Source: Phyto melanocephala
Taxonomy: Eukaryota > Arthropoda > Insecta > Diptera > Rhinophoridae
Direction of reading: 5' to 3'
Length of the DNA stretch: 64,000 nt
Assembly (NCBI GenBank): GCA_941918925.1
Contig: OW799233.1
Location: forward strand, 76,387,797-76,451,796
This document shows positions 20,411 to 31,498 of this stretch, in pieces. Each line of letters starts with the position of its first letter. The stretch's first letter is position 1. A model generated the notes under the pieces. It saw only the letters and a program-made list of their open reading frames with translations. It searched no databases and was not told where the DNA came from. The position numbers and the translations under genes were made by a program.

Positions 20411-22488
20411 TCTACTCCAAAACTATCTCTAACGAAGGGTCTATTGAAATTAATATTATCCAAGCAAAAACTAAGGTTGGTCCATTAAAACGCTTAACAA
20501 TACCTAGAATGGAGTTATGTGCTGCTAATTTGTTAGTTAATTTGGTTAATAATATAACATCTCGTATTGACTGTGATATTTCTGCAGTATATTACTGGAC
20601 TGATAGCACAGCGGTTCTTTCGTGGATTCGTGGTCAATCCTCTAGATGGCCTGTGTTCGTCGGAAATAGAGTAGCTGAAATTCAGCGTAAGTCTACAATA
20701 TCTCAATGGAAATATGTATCTACTTGCGATAATCCTGCTGACTGCGCGTCTAGAGGTATAACGTCTAAAGAACTAGTTGATCATAATTTGTGGTGGAAAG
20801 GGCCAAAATGGTTGAAACTCGTACCATCAAATTGGCCAAAGCAACCAGATATATGTTATGATGACAATGACGCTATTACCATCGTAAATACACATACAAC
20901 TGAGGTTAAAAATAAAGAGTATCCCAATATTTTTACTAAGTTTTCGTGTCTAAACAAACTCCTCCGTGTTATTGCTTACGTACTTCGTTTCAAAAATAAT
21001 TTCATTAATAAATATCAATCTGAATTAAAAGACAGGAACTTCAACAAGAGGACTGGATTCCTTACCACCAACGAATTAAACGCAGCTCGATTTGATCTTA
21101 TACGATTATCCCAACAGATAGATTTCTTTAGTGAAATTCTTGAGCTTAAAAAACAAAGCTATATTTCGTCAAATAGCTCTCTAGCAAGAATGTGCCCCTT
21201 TTTGGATTCGTCTAACATTTTAAGAGTTGGCGGCAGAATTCAAAATTCTGATCTAAGCTTTGGCTCTAAACATCCTATGTTATTGAAAAAGCAAAACCCA
21301 TTATCATATCTTATATTTTTAGACGCACATAGAAAAACACTTCACGGTGGTCTGAACCAAATGCATTCCTACGTTTCTCGGGAGTATTGGATTCTGCATG
21401 GAAAAACCGTTGCTAAAAAGGTACTACGACAATGTACAACATGCTTTAAATATAATGCAAAGGCTGCCCAACAGATGATGGGGAATTTGCCAAGCGTTCG
21501 TTTACAACCATCTCGCCCCTTTAAGCATAGTGGAGTAGATTATGCTGGGCCAATAACAATAAAACAGTCTACGGCTCGCAACTCTGTAACAACTAAAGGT
21601 TATATTTGCCTATTTGTTTGCATGGTAACAAAAGCTTTGCATTTGGAGGCAGTTACAAGTCTTTCTACAGACGCATTTATGGCAGCTTTTCGACGTTTTG
21701 TCTCTCGACGTGGTGTGTGTACTGATCTTTATTCTGATTGTGGCACAAACTTTGTTGGCGCCAGCAAGGAACTTCAAATTTTGTACAATCGAAACAAATC
21801 TTCAATTCCAAAGGAAGTACTTGAAGGGCTTGCTTCAAATGGAACTACATGGCATTTTATACCACCAGCATCACCAAATTTTGGTGGCCTCTGGGAGGCC
21901 GGAGTGAAATCCACTAAATATCATTTAAAAAGAGTTATGTTGAATCGTATTCTCACGTTTGAAGAACTTACAACACTGTTAACACAAATAGAATGTTGTC
22001 TTAATTCTAGGCCACTTTTCCCGCTTAGTTGTGATCCAACAGACTGCAACGCATTAACACCAGCCCATTTTTTGATTGGAGAGCCTACGCTTTGTATCCC
22101 AGATGAAAATTTTCTTGATGTTAACATCGATTGTCTTAAAAGGTGGAAAGCTGTTGAATGCTTGAAACAACATTTTTGGCGTCGTTGGACTAATGAATGG
22201 TTATCACGCCTTCAGGCCAGACCAAAATGGCTAAAGCTTAATAAAAATGCTGAAAAGGGAGATTTAGTGATAGTATTTGATGAACGATGTTCCGCTGGTG
22301 AGTGGCCGTTAGCACGAGTTCAAGAAGTCCACCCTGGAAAAGATGGCTGTGTAAGAGTTGTAACCCTATTTTCTAACGGCAAGACTTATAAGCGTCCAAT
22401 TTCAAAAATTGCATTTTTACCAGTAAATGATAGCTATGAATCTCATATTAGCAAAGTCAATCTAACAGCTGAATCCACCTTGGATTAA
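20347..22488 (+). CDS. BEL RNase H-integrase (second half of the split gag-pol)
   Basis: Open for 713 codons in the frame one base off from the preceding one; the Met at 20,347 is not a natural start. It opens with RNase H (HGFSDSSKLAYAAVVYS, later YYWTDSTAVLSWIRG and DNPADCASRG). The integrase zinc finger follows (H, H, C, C within about residues 325-365). The integrase core has GVDYAGP, then TDLYSDCGTNFVG (Cys where Asn is usual after the Asp) and PNFGGLWEAG, which supply the D, D, E. A DUF5641-type tail with WRRW and GEWPLARV ends the protein. It stops 13 bases before the purine tract. A single-base change or sequencing error would explain the break; programmed shifting at this position is not known for BEL. 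Confidence 0.93.
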   Translation: MDSKLEIHGFSDSSKLAYAAVVYSKTISNEGSIEINIIQAKTKVGPLKRLTIPRMELCAANLLVNLVNNITSRIDCDISAVYYWTDSTAVLSWIRGQSSRWPVFVGNRVAEIQRKSTISQWKYVSTCDNPADCASRGITSKELVDHNLWWKGPKWLKLVPSNWPKQPDICYDDNDAITIVNTHTTEVKNKEYPNIFTKFSCLNKLLRVIAYVLRFKNNFINKYQSELKDRNFNKRTGFLTTNELNAARFDLIRLSQQIDFFSEILELKKQSYISSNSSLARMCPFLDSSNILRVGGRIQNSDLSFGSKHPMLLKKQNPLSYLIFLDAHRKTLHGGLNQMHSYVSREYWILHGKTVAKKVLRQCTTCFKYNAKAAQQMMGNLPSVRLQPSRPFKHSGVDYAGPITIKQSTARNSVTTKGYICLFVCMVTKALHLEAVTSLSTDAFMAAFRRFVSRRGVCTDLYSDCGTNFVGASKELQILYNRNKSSIPKEVLEGLASNGTTWHFIPPASPNFGGLWEAGVKSTKYHLKRVMLNRILTFEELTTLLTQIECCLNSRPLFPLSCDPTDCNALTPAHFLIGEPTLCIPDENFLDVNIDCLKRWKAVECLKQHFWRRWTNEWLSRLQARPKWLKLNKNAEKGDLVIVFDERCSAGEWPLARVQEVHPGKDGCVRVVTLFSNGKTYKRPISKIAFLPVNDSYESHISKVNLTAESTLD

Positions 22489-22501
22489 GTACTGTCGTCC
22501 T

Positions 22502-22514
22502 TAGTGGGGGAGAA
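22502..22514 (+). promoter_or_regulatory. BEL polypurine tract
   Basis: TAGTGGGGGAGAA directly before the 3' LTR. It primes plus-strand DNA. Confidence 0.9.
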
Positions 22515-23014
22515 TGTTGGCGCAACTAAAATTTATTTAAACTTTTATTTATGTATGCTTAACCTTTATATTAATTAAAATTAAAATATAGTTCTATTCT
22601 TTTAGATGCTAGTGTAAACACTTCATTAAAAATATGTAAAAAATGTAACAGAACTTTTTTGCTCTTATAGATCTACTCTAAACCAGTTTTGTACACACTC
22701 AACTTTATCTTTGCCGCTCTCATTTCTTTTGATGTTGGTTATCTTAATTCTTATAGTCATTCCTATAATCTACTCAAAACCTGTTTTTATCTTGCTGCAT
22801 ATACATATGTATGTTTGTACGTATTTATACTAATCAAGAATTTGGTAATTGTTGGTTTTTGCTCAATTCATTGCATATACTTATGTAGATTATTATTATT
22901 ATTTTGTCATTAAATAAAGAAACAACCATTTCTGGTTCTCATAAAATACTTTGATCACTGTTTTCTTATTAAAAGTAATTATATCGAATAATAAAAGAGC
23001 TCGTACAGTTAACA
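22515..23014 (+). repeat. BEL 3' LTR
   Basis: 500 bp, about 99% identical to 16,457-16,956, ending TTAACA and followed by the CTTCA target duplication. Confidence 0.97.
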
Positions 23015-23217
23015 CTTCACTTTTTTTGAAAACAGCAATAATTTGCTGACTTTGACCGCTCACTAAATAGAAAGTAAACAAATTTTTTTGTTTTTGTTGT
23101 TGTTTTCAATATATTTTTATGAATGAAACTTCGCTTGGGTTTTCTTTCAACATCGTTGAACAGGCAGTATATGTTTACTATATTTGATTTCAATAACAAC
23201 TGAACTTTTAATTAAAA

Positions 23218-24204
23218 CTAGAAAAGCCCGGCGCGCGTTGCTACGCCCCTTCATGAATTTTAATCGCATTCTATATTTTAATCGAATATCAAGTGCAAAG
23301 CTAAAAACTATAACTTTTTCTTTATGAGCGTGGCACTGCCCACTTTTCTAATTACGAAACTGTATAGTAATGACAGCTCAATAAGTGTGCAAAGTTTCAG
23401 AAAAGTCGGTCCAGTGAAAGTACCTTAAAATTATAACTTTTTTAATAGGCCTAGCCCTGCCCACTTTTCTAATCACGAAATTATATAGTCATGACAGCTC
23501 AATATGTGTGCAAAGTTTCAGAAAAATCGGTCCAGTGCAAGTACCTCAAAATAATACCTTTTTTTATGGGCGTGGCACTGCCCACTTTTCTAAATACGAA
23601 ACTGTATAGTCATGACAACTCAATATGTGTGCAAAGTTTCAGAAAAATCGGTCCAGTGCAAGTACCTCAAAATGATACCTTTTTTTAATGGGCGTGGCAC
23701 TGCCCACTTTTCTAATAACGAAAGTGTAAAGTCATGACAGCTCAGTATGTTTGCAAAGTTTCAGAAAATTCGGTCCAGTGCAAGTAGCTAAAACTGATAA
23801 CTAATTTTTTATGGGCGTGGCCCCGCCCACTTTTTTAATCACGAAATTATAAAGTCATGATAGCTTAATATGCGTGCAAAGTTTCAGAAAAATCGGTCCA
23901 GTGCAAGTACCTCAAAATTAAAACTTTTTTAGGGGCGTGGCCCCGCCCACTTTTCTTATCACGAAATTTTTTAGTCATGACAGCTCGATGTGTGTGCAAA
24001 GTTTCAGAAAAATCGGTCAAGTGCAAGTAGCTAAAACTGATAACTAATTTTTTATGGGCGTGGCCCCGCCCACTTTTTTTCACTTATAAACACTCCCTGG
24101 TATGTGTACAACAACTTACCAAAGTTTGAGCCCGATCGGTTTTACAGTTTCGGAGTCTATAGCTAACACACACACACACAGAGTTTCACTTTTATATATA
24201 TAGA
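23218..24204 (-). mobile_element. Non-autonomous Helitron, copy B
   Basis: Read on the minus strand it starts TCTATATATATAAAAGTGAA (ending at 24,204), carries about seven units of a roughly 121-bp tandem repeat with GTGGGCGGGGCCACGCCC and TTTTTCTGAAACTTTGCACAC blocks, and ends GGGGCGTAGCAACGCGCGCC...CTAG at 23,218. A precedes the TC end and T follows CTAG, the Helitron A|T target, with no duplication. No Rep-helicase is encoded. Confidence 0.82.
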
Positions 24205-24207
24205 TAA

Positions 24208-24951
24208 CTAGCCAAACCCGGCGCGCGTTGCTACGCCCCTTAATGAATCAAAATGCATTCTAAATTTTTATTGAATATCAAGCGCAGAAACCTAAAAATT
24301 ATAATTTTTTTTATGGGAGTGGCCCTGCCCACTTTTCTAATAACGAAATTGTAAAGTCATAACAGCTCAATATGTGTGCAAAGTTTCAGAAAGATCGGTC
24401 CAGTGCAAGTACCTCAAAATTATAACTTTTTGTTATGGGCGTGGCACTGCCCACCTTTCTAATCACGAAATTGTAAAGTCATGACAGCTTAGTGTGTGTG
24501 CAAAGTTTTAGAAAAATCGGTTCAGTGCAAGTACCTCAAACTTATAACTTTTTTTTATGGGCGTGGTCCTGCCCACTTTTCTAATCACGAAATTATAAAG
24601 TCTGACAGCCCAATATGTGTGCAAAGTTTCAGTAAAATCCGTCCATTGCAAGCATCTCAAAATTAAAACTTTTTTAGGGGCGTGGCCCCGCCCACTTTTC
24701 TTGTCACGAAATTATTTAGACATGACAGCTCGATATGTTTGCAAAGTTTCAGAAAAATCGGTCAAGTGCAAGTAGCTAAAACTGATAACTAATTTTTTAT
24801 GGGCGTGGCCCCGCCCACTTTTTTTCACCCATAAACATTCCCTGGTATGTGTACAACAACTTACCAAAGTTGGAGCCCGATCGGTTTTACAGTTTCAGAG
24901 TCTATAGCTAACACACACACACACACAGAGTTTCACTTTTATATATATAGA
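24208..24951 (-). mobile_element. Non-autonomous Helitron, copy C
   Basis: Same termini as copy B: 5' TC at 24,951 and CTAG at 24,208, read on the minus strand, with about five tandem units. Only three bases (24,205-24,207) separate it from copy B in the same orientation. This is a head-to-tail pair as known for Helitrons that insert next to one another. Confidence 0.82.
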
Positions 24952-25482
24952 TGTTATTTTTGAACAACAAAATATTAAAAAAGTAACTATGTATGTAGTA
25001 AAAGGTTCGTTGCTATGCATGTATGTTTATTTACATTAAAATAAAATGTATGTATTTACTTATAAACGGACACGACATAAAAGGAACTACGAAGGAATTT
25101 ACAAAAACAAATAATGAAGTTAAAAAAGATATTCATTAGGGTGGCAAACAAAATAATAATAAAAAAAAATGAAATTAATTTACAAAAAAAATTTATTTTA
25201 TTAATATTTTGTTCTTATCCGACAAAAATATTTTGTAAAACTTATAGGCTCCTTCCTTCTATTTAGATATGAGTAGGCGAAAATTAAGGAAGAAAAATCC
25301 AATAAATTGGAATCAGGTAGAATAAAGAAATCAGAAATTTGGAAAATTCTTGGAAATATTTAGGTATAGATAGAAAACCAACGAGAGAAGATTTAGATAA
25401 TCCAGTTTGTAGGGAAATAGAAATACACTTAGCAATTAAAAAAGCAGGAGTACTAGACAGATAATAAATCAAAAAGGAAAAA
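24952..25482. other. Unclassified AT-rich sequence split by Helitron D
   Basis: A/T-rich. From about 25,268 a possible plus-strand reading (MSRRKLRKKNPINW, then stops) has a lysine-rich bias but matches nothing I know. It continues after the Helitron as an A-rich stretch. Confidence 0.35.
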
Positions 25483-26359
25483 TCTATATATATAAAAGTG
25501 AAACTCTGTGTGTGTGTGTGGGTGTGTGTGTGTGTGTTAGCTATAGACTCCGAAACTGTAAAACCGATCGGGCTGAAACTTTGGTAAGTTGTTGTACACA
25601 TACCAGGGAGTGTTTATGGGTGAAAAAAAGTGGGCGGGCCACGCCCATAAAAAATTAGTTATCATTATAAGCTACTTGCACTTGACCGATTTTTCTGAAA
25701 CTTTGCACACATATCGAGCTGTCATGACTTAATAATTTCGTGATAAGAAAAGTGGGCGGGGCCACGCCCCTAAAAAAGTTTTAATTTTGAGGTACTTTCA
25801 CTGGACCGATTTTTCTGAAACTTTTCACAGATATTGAGCTGTCATGACCTTATAATTTCGTAATTAAAAAAGTGGGCGGGGCCACGCCCATAAAAAAAGG
25901 TTATAATTTTTAGGTACTTCCACCAGACCGATTTTTCTGAAACTTTGCATACATGTCGAGCTGTCATGACTAAATAATTTCGTGATTAGAAAAGTGGGCA
26001 GTGCCACGCCCATAAAAAAAGGTATCATTTTGAGGTACTTGCACTGGACCGATTATTCTGAAACTTTGCACACGTATTGGACTGTTATGACTTTACAATT
26101 TCATGGTTAGAAAAGTGGGCAGGGCCACGCCCATTAAAACAATTATAATTTTGAGGTACTTGCACTGGTCCGATTCTTCTGAAACTTTGCACACATATTG
26201 AGCTGTTATGACTTTAGAATTTCGTGATTAGAAAAGTGGGCAATGCCACGCCCATAAAAAAATTATAATTTTTAGGTTTTTGCACTTGATATTCAATTAA
26301 AATTCAGAATGCATTTCGATTCAGTAAGGGGCGTAGCAACGTGCCCCGGGTTTGGCTAG
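25483..26359 (+). mobile_element. Non-autonomous Helitron, copy D
   Basis: Complete copy on the plus strand: TCTATATATATAAAAGTGAA at 25,483, a GT-microsatellite, about six tandem units near 121 bp each, and CTAG at 26,356-26,359. It is inserted between A and T. GGGGCGTAGCAACGTGCCCC before the end can fold into a 5-bp-stem hairpin, the expected Helitron 3' signal. Confidence 0.85.
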
Positions 26360-26563
26360 TAAAATATAAAATAGAATTTGAAAAAAAAGGAAAATTATAA
26401 ATAGTAACAAAAACAAAAGAGAAAAGAAAAGAAAAGAAAAAGGAAATAAAAATTTTTTTTTTATAATGTGTAGATCAAAGACAGACATAGCCACCCCAAC
26501 GCCATAAATGAAATAGAAATAGGAGAACGGGCGATTAACTCTCAAACCATTGCAATTTGTTTA
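26360..26563. other. A/purine-rich spacer
   Basis: Runs of AAAAG and a T-run near 26,452. No gene seen. Confidence 0.5.
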
Positions 26564-26717
26564 GTTGTGATCAGAGTACTGCAACGAGCACCCGTTTTTA
26601 TGATTTATGATACTCGCCTTAAAACGAGTTGCGGTGTAGGTAATACAGCCCATTGCTTTTGCATGTACTCGCCAGGCTCGTAAGAAATTGTGTTTCCAAC
26701 ATACGAGCCTTTAGGAA

Positions 26718-27834
26718 CAGCGTTGCCATTTTGGTGCTTTTCGGGTATTTCTTAGTGCTTTTTAGATGTAGTTACCCGAGCATTTTTGAAAATTACCCGT
26801 TTTTGAAAAACGGGTATTTATGGTGCTTATCAACTTTTCTTACAGTGCTTTTAGTGCTTTTTTGTAAATTAATGACGAGAAAAAGATTTAAGTTATTTCG
26901 TTGGTAATTTTACATCACTGTTTATAAAGCTTTTTAAGTCAATTTCAAAAGAAAAAACGACCAAAAAACACAAGCTAAGAGAAAAAACATTGTATATAAG
27001 AAAATGTTATAAGTGTGTTTTTCATAATTCAAAGTGTTTAAAATTACTTAAACATTATTTGATGGAGAAAAACTTACATGTAAGTAAATCATATATTTAT
27101 AAAAATGCTTAATATTAATAAAAAAATGCTTAAATATTTATCTCTTTTTAGATGGAACGACAAAAGTATATAAAAGTTTGGGAGACGAATTCAGTATTCA
27201 GGCCAACAAAAGATGCTTCAAAGGCATAGCGATTTGTTGAGACACAGCCAAACAAAAAAACATATAAAGGCAATAAATCCCAGCAATAGCTTTTCATTAC
27301 AAACTGAGCTATCTTTTTAACCAATTGAGCCTAAGGAAAATCAAAAAGCCCAAGCGAGTTTATGTTTATATACAGCAGTACACACATCTTTTTCTTGCAT
27401 TGATCATTTGTCTGATATTTGAACCAACACTTTTTCAGATAGTAAAGCTTTACAATTCAAGTTGCACAGAACAAAGTGATCCAACATTAGAACAAATATT
27501 ATAGCTCCATTTTTATAGAAAATATTATCAATGACATTAAAGGCGTTCCTTTCAGCCTAATTTTAGATGAAGGAATTGACATATCGATTGAAAAATTGCT
27601 TTTATATATATTAATATGTATATGCTTATTTTTTTTTATTATTTCTTGTTTTTGAATTGTTAATTGGTTTTAAGTAAAAGTTTAATAAAATGTTATTAAA
27701 GTAATTTTTTTCTCCTTGCAATTTGTTTTTTATGGTTGGTGCTTTTTGCTCTTTTTTTCTTTAATTTTTACCCTTTTTTACCCGTTTTTAAACAGAATGC
27801 TGTGCTTTTACCTTTTCAAAAGTTGTCAACACTG
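26718..27834 (+). mobile_element. Nested hAT element with transposase relics
   Basis: Inverted ends CAGCGTTGCCA and TGTCAACACTG, flanked by 8-bp repeats TTTAGGAA (26,710-26,717) and TTTAGCAA (27,835-27,842), 7 of 8 alike. Plus-strand relics of a hAT transposase are seen. MERQKYIKVWETN near 27,150 is a BED-finger-like start. CIDHLSDI...FSDSKALQFKLHRTK lies near 27,398-27,475. INDIKGVPFSLILDEGIDIS near 27,528-27,590 contains the acidic DE block of the catalytic fold. Stops interrupt all of them, and the carboxy half is missing from this copy. Confidence 0.8.
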
Positions 27835-28501
27835 TTTAGCAAACACAATGAAATTTATATGAGTACTGTATTGTATTGTTTCGTAAATAAACTACAACTT
27901 ATTTACTCTCATTTATTCAATGTTCTCTATCTGCCCTTCACTGACCTAGAGTTATAATTGTCTGAGTGCACAAGTGTTTACTCGCAGCATTCGTCATTCG
28001 TAGTAATATTTAAAGCAGCGTTGCCAGATGGTTTAGGGAAAAATCAATGATCGTATATTTAGGTAAACATGTAAGGCTAAATTCATTATGAAATAAAATG
28101 AATTTAAAGGTTATTACAAGAAAAATTTTCGTGAAAAATTTTAATTAAATATATAATTATTAATCACATTTTTTTTATACGTCAATTTCATTTATATTTT
28201 TACAAATACCAATGGCAACGCAGCGCAGTCTGTTATTACATTGTGCGACGTAGACACAGAATTTACTTTGTATATATATATATCTATTTTGACAACAAAT
28301 TTTACAACAAACATACAATTATATTCTATGATGCTAAAGATTCACATAAGAACATTTTTTTGAATGGATCAGTGCGCTCTTTATTAACGGTAACTATCGA
28401 CTGCTAATTGAGTTTTTTCTTTAAGAAAATTGTTTTAATATCTTATAAATATATATAAATATCTTACTAATAACAACGACAATCAATTCTTTTTTTCAAA
28501 C

Positions 28502-28726
28502 TGGTTACATACATCTTCAAGCTCATTCCAAGAATCCATATATGATGAAGTAGAGAAGTATAGCAAAGAAGCAGTAATTATGACTGATGACTTTGATTTA
28601 TTGCAGTGGTGGCGCAAAAATGAAAAATATTATCCTCGGTTATGCAAATTCGCTCAGCATGTACACTCAATACCGGCAAGCAGTGCTGCATCGGAACGTG
28701 CCTTTTTTCATAAGGTTGAAATGTAA
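28502..28726 (+). pseudogene. hAT transposase C-terminal (dimerisation) domain relic
   Basis: The reading SSSSFQESIYDEVEKYSKEA leads to LLQWWRKNEKYYPRLCKFA and HSIPASSAASERAFF, the textbook hATC pattern (WW-N-YP-L-A, IPASSAASER). It ends at a stop at 28,724-28,726. No amino-terminal partner lies directly upstream. CAGCGTTGCCAGAT at 28,016 and ATCTGGCAGCCACG at about 28,878-28,891 could be diverged ends of the element that carried it, but no 8-bp duplication is evident. It might instead be part of the outer 5.2-kb hAT. Confidence 0.8.
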
Positions 28727-29116
28727 TTTTTAATTTAATGTATTTAAAATTTTATAGATAATAATAAATAAAATACTTTAAAAAAGCATTACTAGTTTTC
28801 ATCCATAAAATAAATAACAAAATATGCACTAAATCATTTAAACGCCTAAAATCGTCTAACCTACGACAAATCATAAAATCTGGCAGCCACGTTTTCACTT
28901 AATGTTGAATTTTAAATACACGAACATATACTAAATGAATATGCCGTGAATGTTGTTGATACGAGCTGGGGCTCAATTCTCGTTCTGTGAACTTGTGAAA
29001 TGAAAAAAATGTTTGTATAGCAAAGGGTATGGTGACACCATATGATATGACACACAAAAACTTTTCATTTCATAGTTTCACAGAACGAGAATTGATACCC
29101 TGGTCGTAACACTTAA

Positions 29117-29830
29117 TGCTAGGCGCACAATTGGGACGAACGACGAATTTTTCGTCGCGAATATTCGTCATCAAAAATAAAACACATTTGTGTATATGAG
29201 AATGCATACAATTGTGGCGTGAGTCGAAGTTCGCTATACGCGGCGAACACTGCATTAGATTTATTTCTATCTCTTACGCCGGCGAACAAATTGATACAAG
29301 GTGTCCATTTTTTATTAAATTTGGGTTTACTTCTCAACATTTTAAGAAAATAAAGTTAGCTTTTACTTTAATAATTGTTTTATTTTTTATTTTAAAACAT
29401 TTAAAATAAGTATAAAAAAGTTAAGTACAAAAATTTGTTTTTATTTGTGTTTTTGCAAATGTTTAAGTTTATTAAGTGATATTTTTTTTTCATATGGTCA
29501 CACTATTAGCTGTTATACACAAACAAAATTTTTGTTATTGTTTAATGCACGTACCATCGACATTCTTTGCAAACGTTTGCTTATACGTAAACAAGTTATT
29601 ATTATTACAGAAATTATATTTATTGTTTTGTTGAGTTTCACAAAACATTAAATTCTTCGATTATTTTTGTTTTTTCTTTGCACAAACACTAAACAATTTT
29701 ATCAACTATAAAAGATGTTACTTTTTCGTCGTTGTTGTGCTTCACACGACGAATTTGCACAACGAATTTTTACCGAAGAGTTCGTCGTGTTGGGCGAAAT
29801 TCGTCGTTCGTCCCAATTATGCGCCGAGCA
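29117..29830. mobile_element. MITE-like element flanked by TTAA
   Basis: Inverted ends TGCTMGGCGCAYAATTGGGA continue into GACGAACGACGAATTT on both sides. TTAA lies at 29,113-29,116 and 29,831-29,834. The subterminal parts hold further self-complementary GACGAA/TTCGTC words. No transposase is present. A 4-bp TTAA target suggests piggyBac-like or Kolobok mobilisation. A 3-bp TTA/TAA Harbinger-type reading is also possible. Confidence 0.75.
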
Positions 29831-29834
29831 TTAA

Positions 29835-30499
29835 GTGATTTTAAAAGAAACAGAAATGCGAAATTTTGCAAAAAGTTTGTAAGATGTAGGGTACTAAAAC
29901 CAATATGAAATAATATGTATGAATTGGAAAATATGCATGGAAAGTCTATTGGAGTGTATCATGCCAAGGACATTAAGATATAAGGGGTAATGGCAATAGA
30001 AACGGATCTGTGATATAATTTAAGAACTGTGTGCAATATTAGATTTTTAGGAATACATTTTATATGACTGATATTATTGTTTTAATAGTTATGTATGTTT
30101 TGCAATGTCATGTTTTTTGGTGTTTCTAATTGTTTTTAATATATAAGCATCCAGTACCTGATTTATGTCCAGATAATAGTCCAAATATATTGAGTGTACA
30201 ATCACTTACACCTTATACGGGGTAATGTCAATAGTGTCCATATGTTGTGTTTCCTTTGCCGCTAAAGACTCTGGTCCAGTTTAGGCTATGAACATGTTCC
30301 TAGAATAAGTTGTAAATAACCACAAAGAATATTTCTTACTAGAACGCATAAATTTGTAACTTATCTGAACACACGATCTGGTTTCCTTCATCAAATGACA
30401 CCATTTCCTTGTACCTGAAAAAGTGACGTTTTTAAATGCTGTGATACGCTGAAAAATTAAAATAATCTAATATTTTGAATAACACCTACCTTTTTACAA
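29835..30499. other. Unclassified sequence
   Basis: AT-rich with no clear coding signal. GGGGTAATG-containing words at 29,974-29,990 and 30,217-30,230 hint at a short internal repeat. Confidence 0.35.
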
Positions 30500-30930
30500 T
30501 GGTTTAGTAGCCCGGCGAATGAGAACTCAGGGTGTAGGAGTTCCCCACGTTGAACACTTATTTATGAGCCTCGCACACCATCCTTGTATGTAAATGGATA
30601 AATAAATTATGGTTTTGTTGCGGTGGCTATATGTAGCCGTATACATATACATATTGCAACAGGCAGGTGTCATGGCGAAGAAAGACCGGCGTAGTTGGAA
30701 ATTTGGGCACTTGTTTATGGCCAACGCAAACGATTGCCAGCTTGACTAGTGGCCGGCGTGGACATAGGCACTCTTTGGCCGTGCTAATTGATTTATTTAT
30801 TTTTATTCGGAATGGTCTATTTTGTGTTTGAGGAGGATTGCCAGTCCGCAATAGACCATTGGCAACGGGGGGAAACCTTGCTCGCGCGACCGACCGAATC
30901 TACGGATCGCAGTTAAGCCCGCCGTGAGGA
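30500..30930. other. GC-richer block of unknown origin
   Basis: Visibly richer in G+C than anything nearby. It contains an 11-bp inverted repeat AATGGTCTATT (30,811-30,821) / AATAGACCATT (30,850-30,860) and ends GCCCGCC|GTGAGGATC, which looks like a splice donor. Two minus-strand frames cross it (to about 74 codons) but match nothing I know. It could be a captured host exon or part of an unrecognised element. Confidence 0.35.
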
Positions 30931-31404
30931 TCTGAAAATAGAAAAATTATTAAATTATTGTATAATTGTGTGGAACAATACGTACAATACCAGCACCTTC
31001 GATGGAAAAAATATTGTGTTTAATTGTTCATGAACATATGTTGTGAGTGTTGGTAAATGATAGAAAAATGTGTGTAAGATTGTTGTTAGTGTGAATTGTG
31101 TTATTTCTACAGTAGAGCGAATAGTAAAAATTTATGAGTGAATTGTAATTTTAATTTTGTCTGTTATTTTAGTTGATTAATGTTAACTGTCTATATTTTG
31201 TATTATGTGAAGAAAAGGGACGAAATTAGTTTTTAAATAAGGAATGTCATGTAGGAAAGAGTAGGGAGTATTAGTGCATGGGAAGAATTGAGAGAAGGAA
31301 AAGTTCAGGGAATTAAAATCCAAATATGTTTCTAATGGAATATATGTATAACTTAAGCCAGGTTTAGCCGTTTTTATGAGATGGTTTTTAAAGAAGAAAC
31401 TGTT
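30931..31404. other. AT-rich spacer, no gene recognised
   Basis: No coding or repeat structure stands out. Confidence 0.4.
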
Positions 31405-31498
31405 TGGAACGTTGGTCGAATTTGCACAACGAATTCTTACCGAAGAGTTCATCGTGTTGGGCGAAATTCGTCGTTCGTCCCAATTGTGCGCCGAGCAT
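31405..31498. repeat. Right-end fragment of the TTAA MITE family
   Basis: Matches the right end of 29,117-29,830: AATTTGCACAACGAATT, GAAGAGTTC, GGGCGAAATTCGTCGTTCGT and TGCGCCGAGCA. The left end is missing. Confidence 0.75.

Larger units (their letters stand above)
16457..23014 (+). mobile_element. Near-intact BEL/Pao LTR retrotransposon
   Basis: 6,558 bp bounded by two 500-bp LTRs (TGTTGG...TTAACA) and a perfect 5-bp target duplication CTTCA (16,452-16,456 and 23,015-23,019). Order is LTR, tRNA primer site, gag-protease-RT-RNase H-integrase, purine tract, LTR. This gene order and the DUF1759/DUF1758/DUF5641-type blocks define BEL/Pao. I count five differences between the LTRs (about 1%), so insertion was recent. 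One frameshift near 20,350-20,365 divides the single long frame. No env is present. Confidence 0.97.

Noticed and set aside
23810..24075. GGGCGTGGCCCCGCCC boxes as Sp1-type promoter sites
   Set aside because: They recur once per Helitron unit and are part of the repeat, with no gene next to them.
23300..24080. Regular roughly 121-bp repeats considered as a CRISPR-like or satellite array
   Set aside because: The unit has no short-repeat/unique-spacer structure, and the array lies within Helitron ends in a eukaryotic context.
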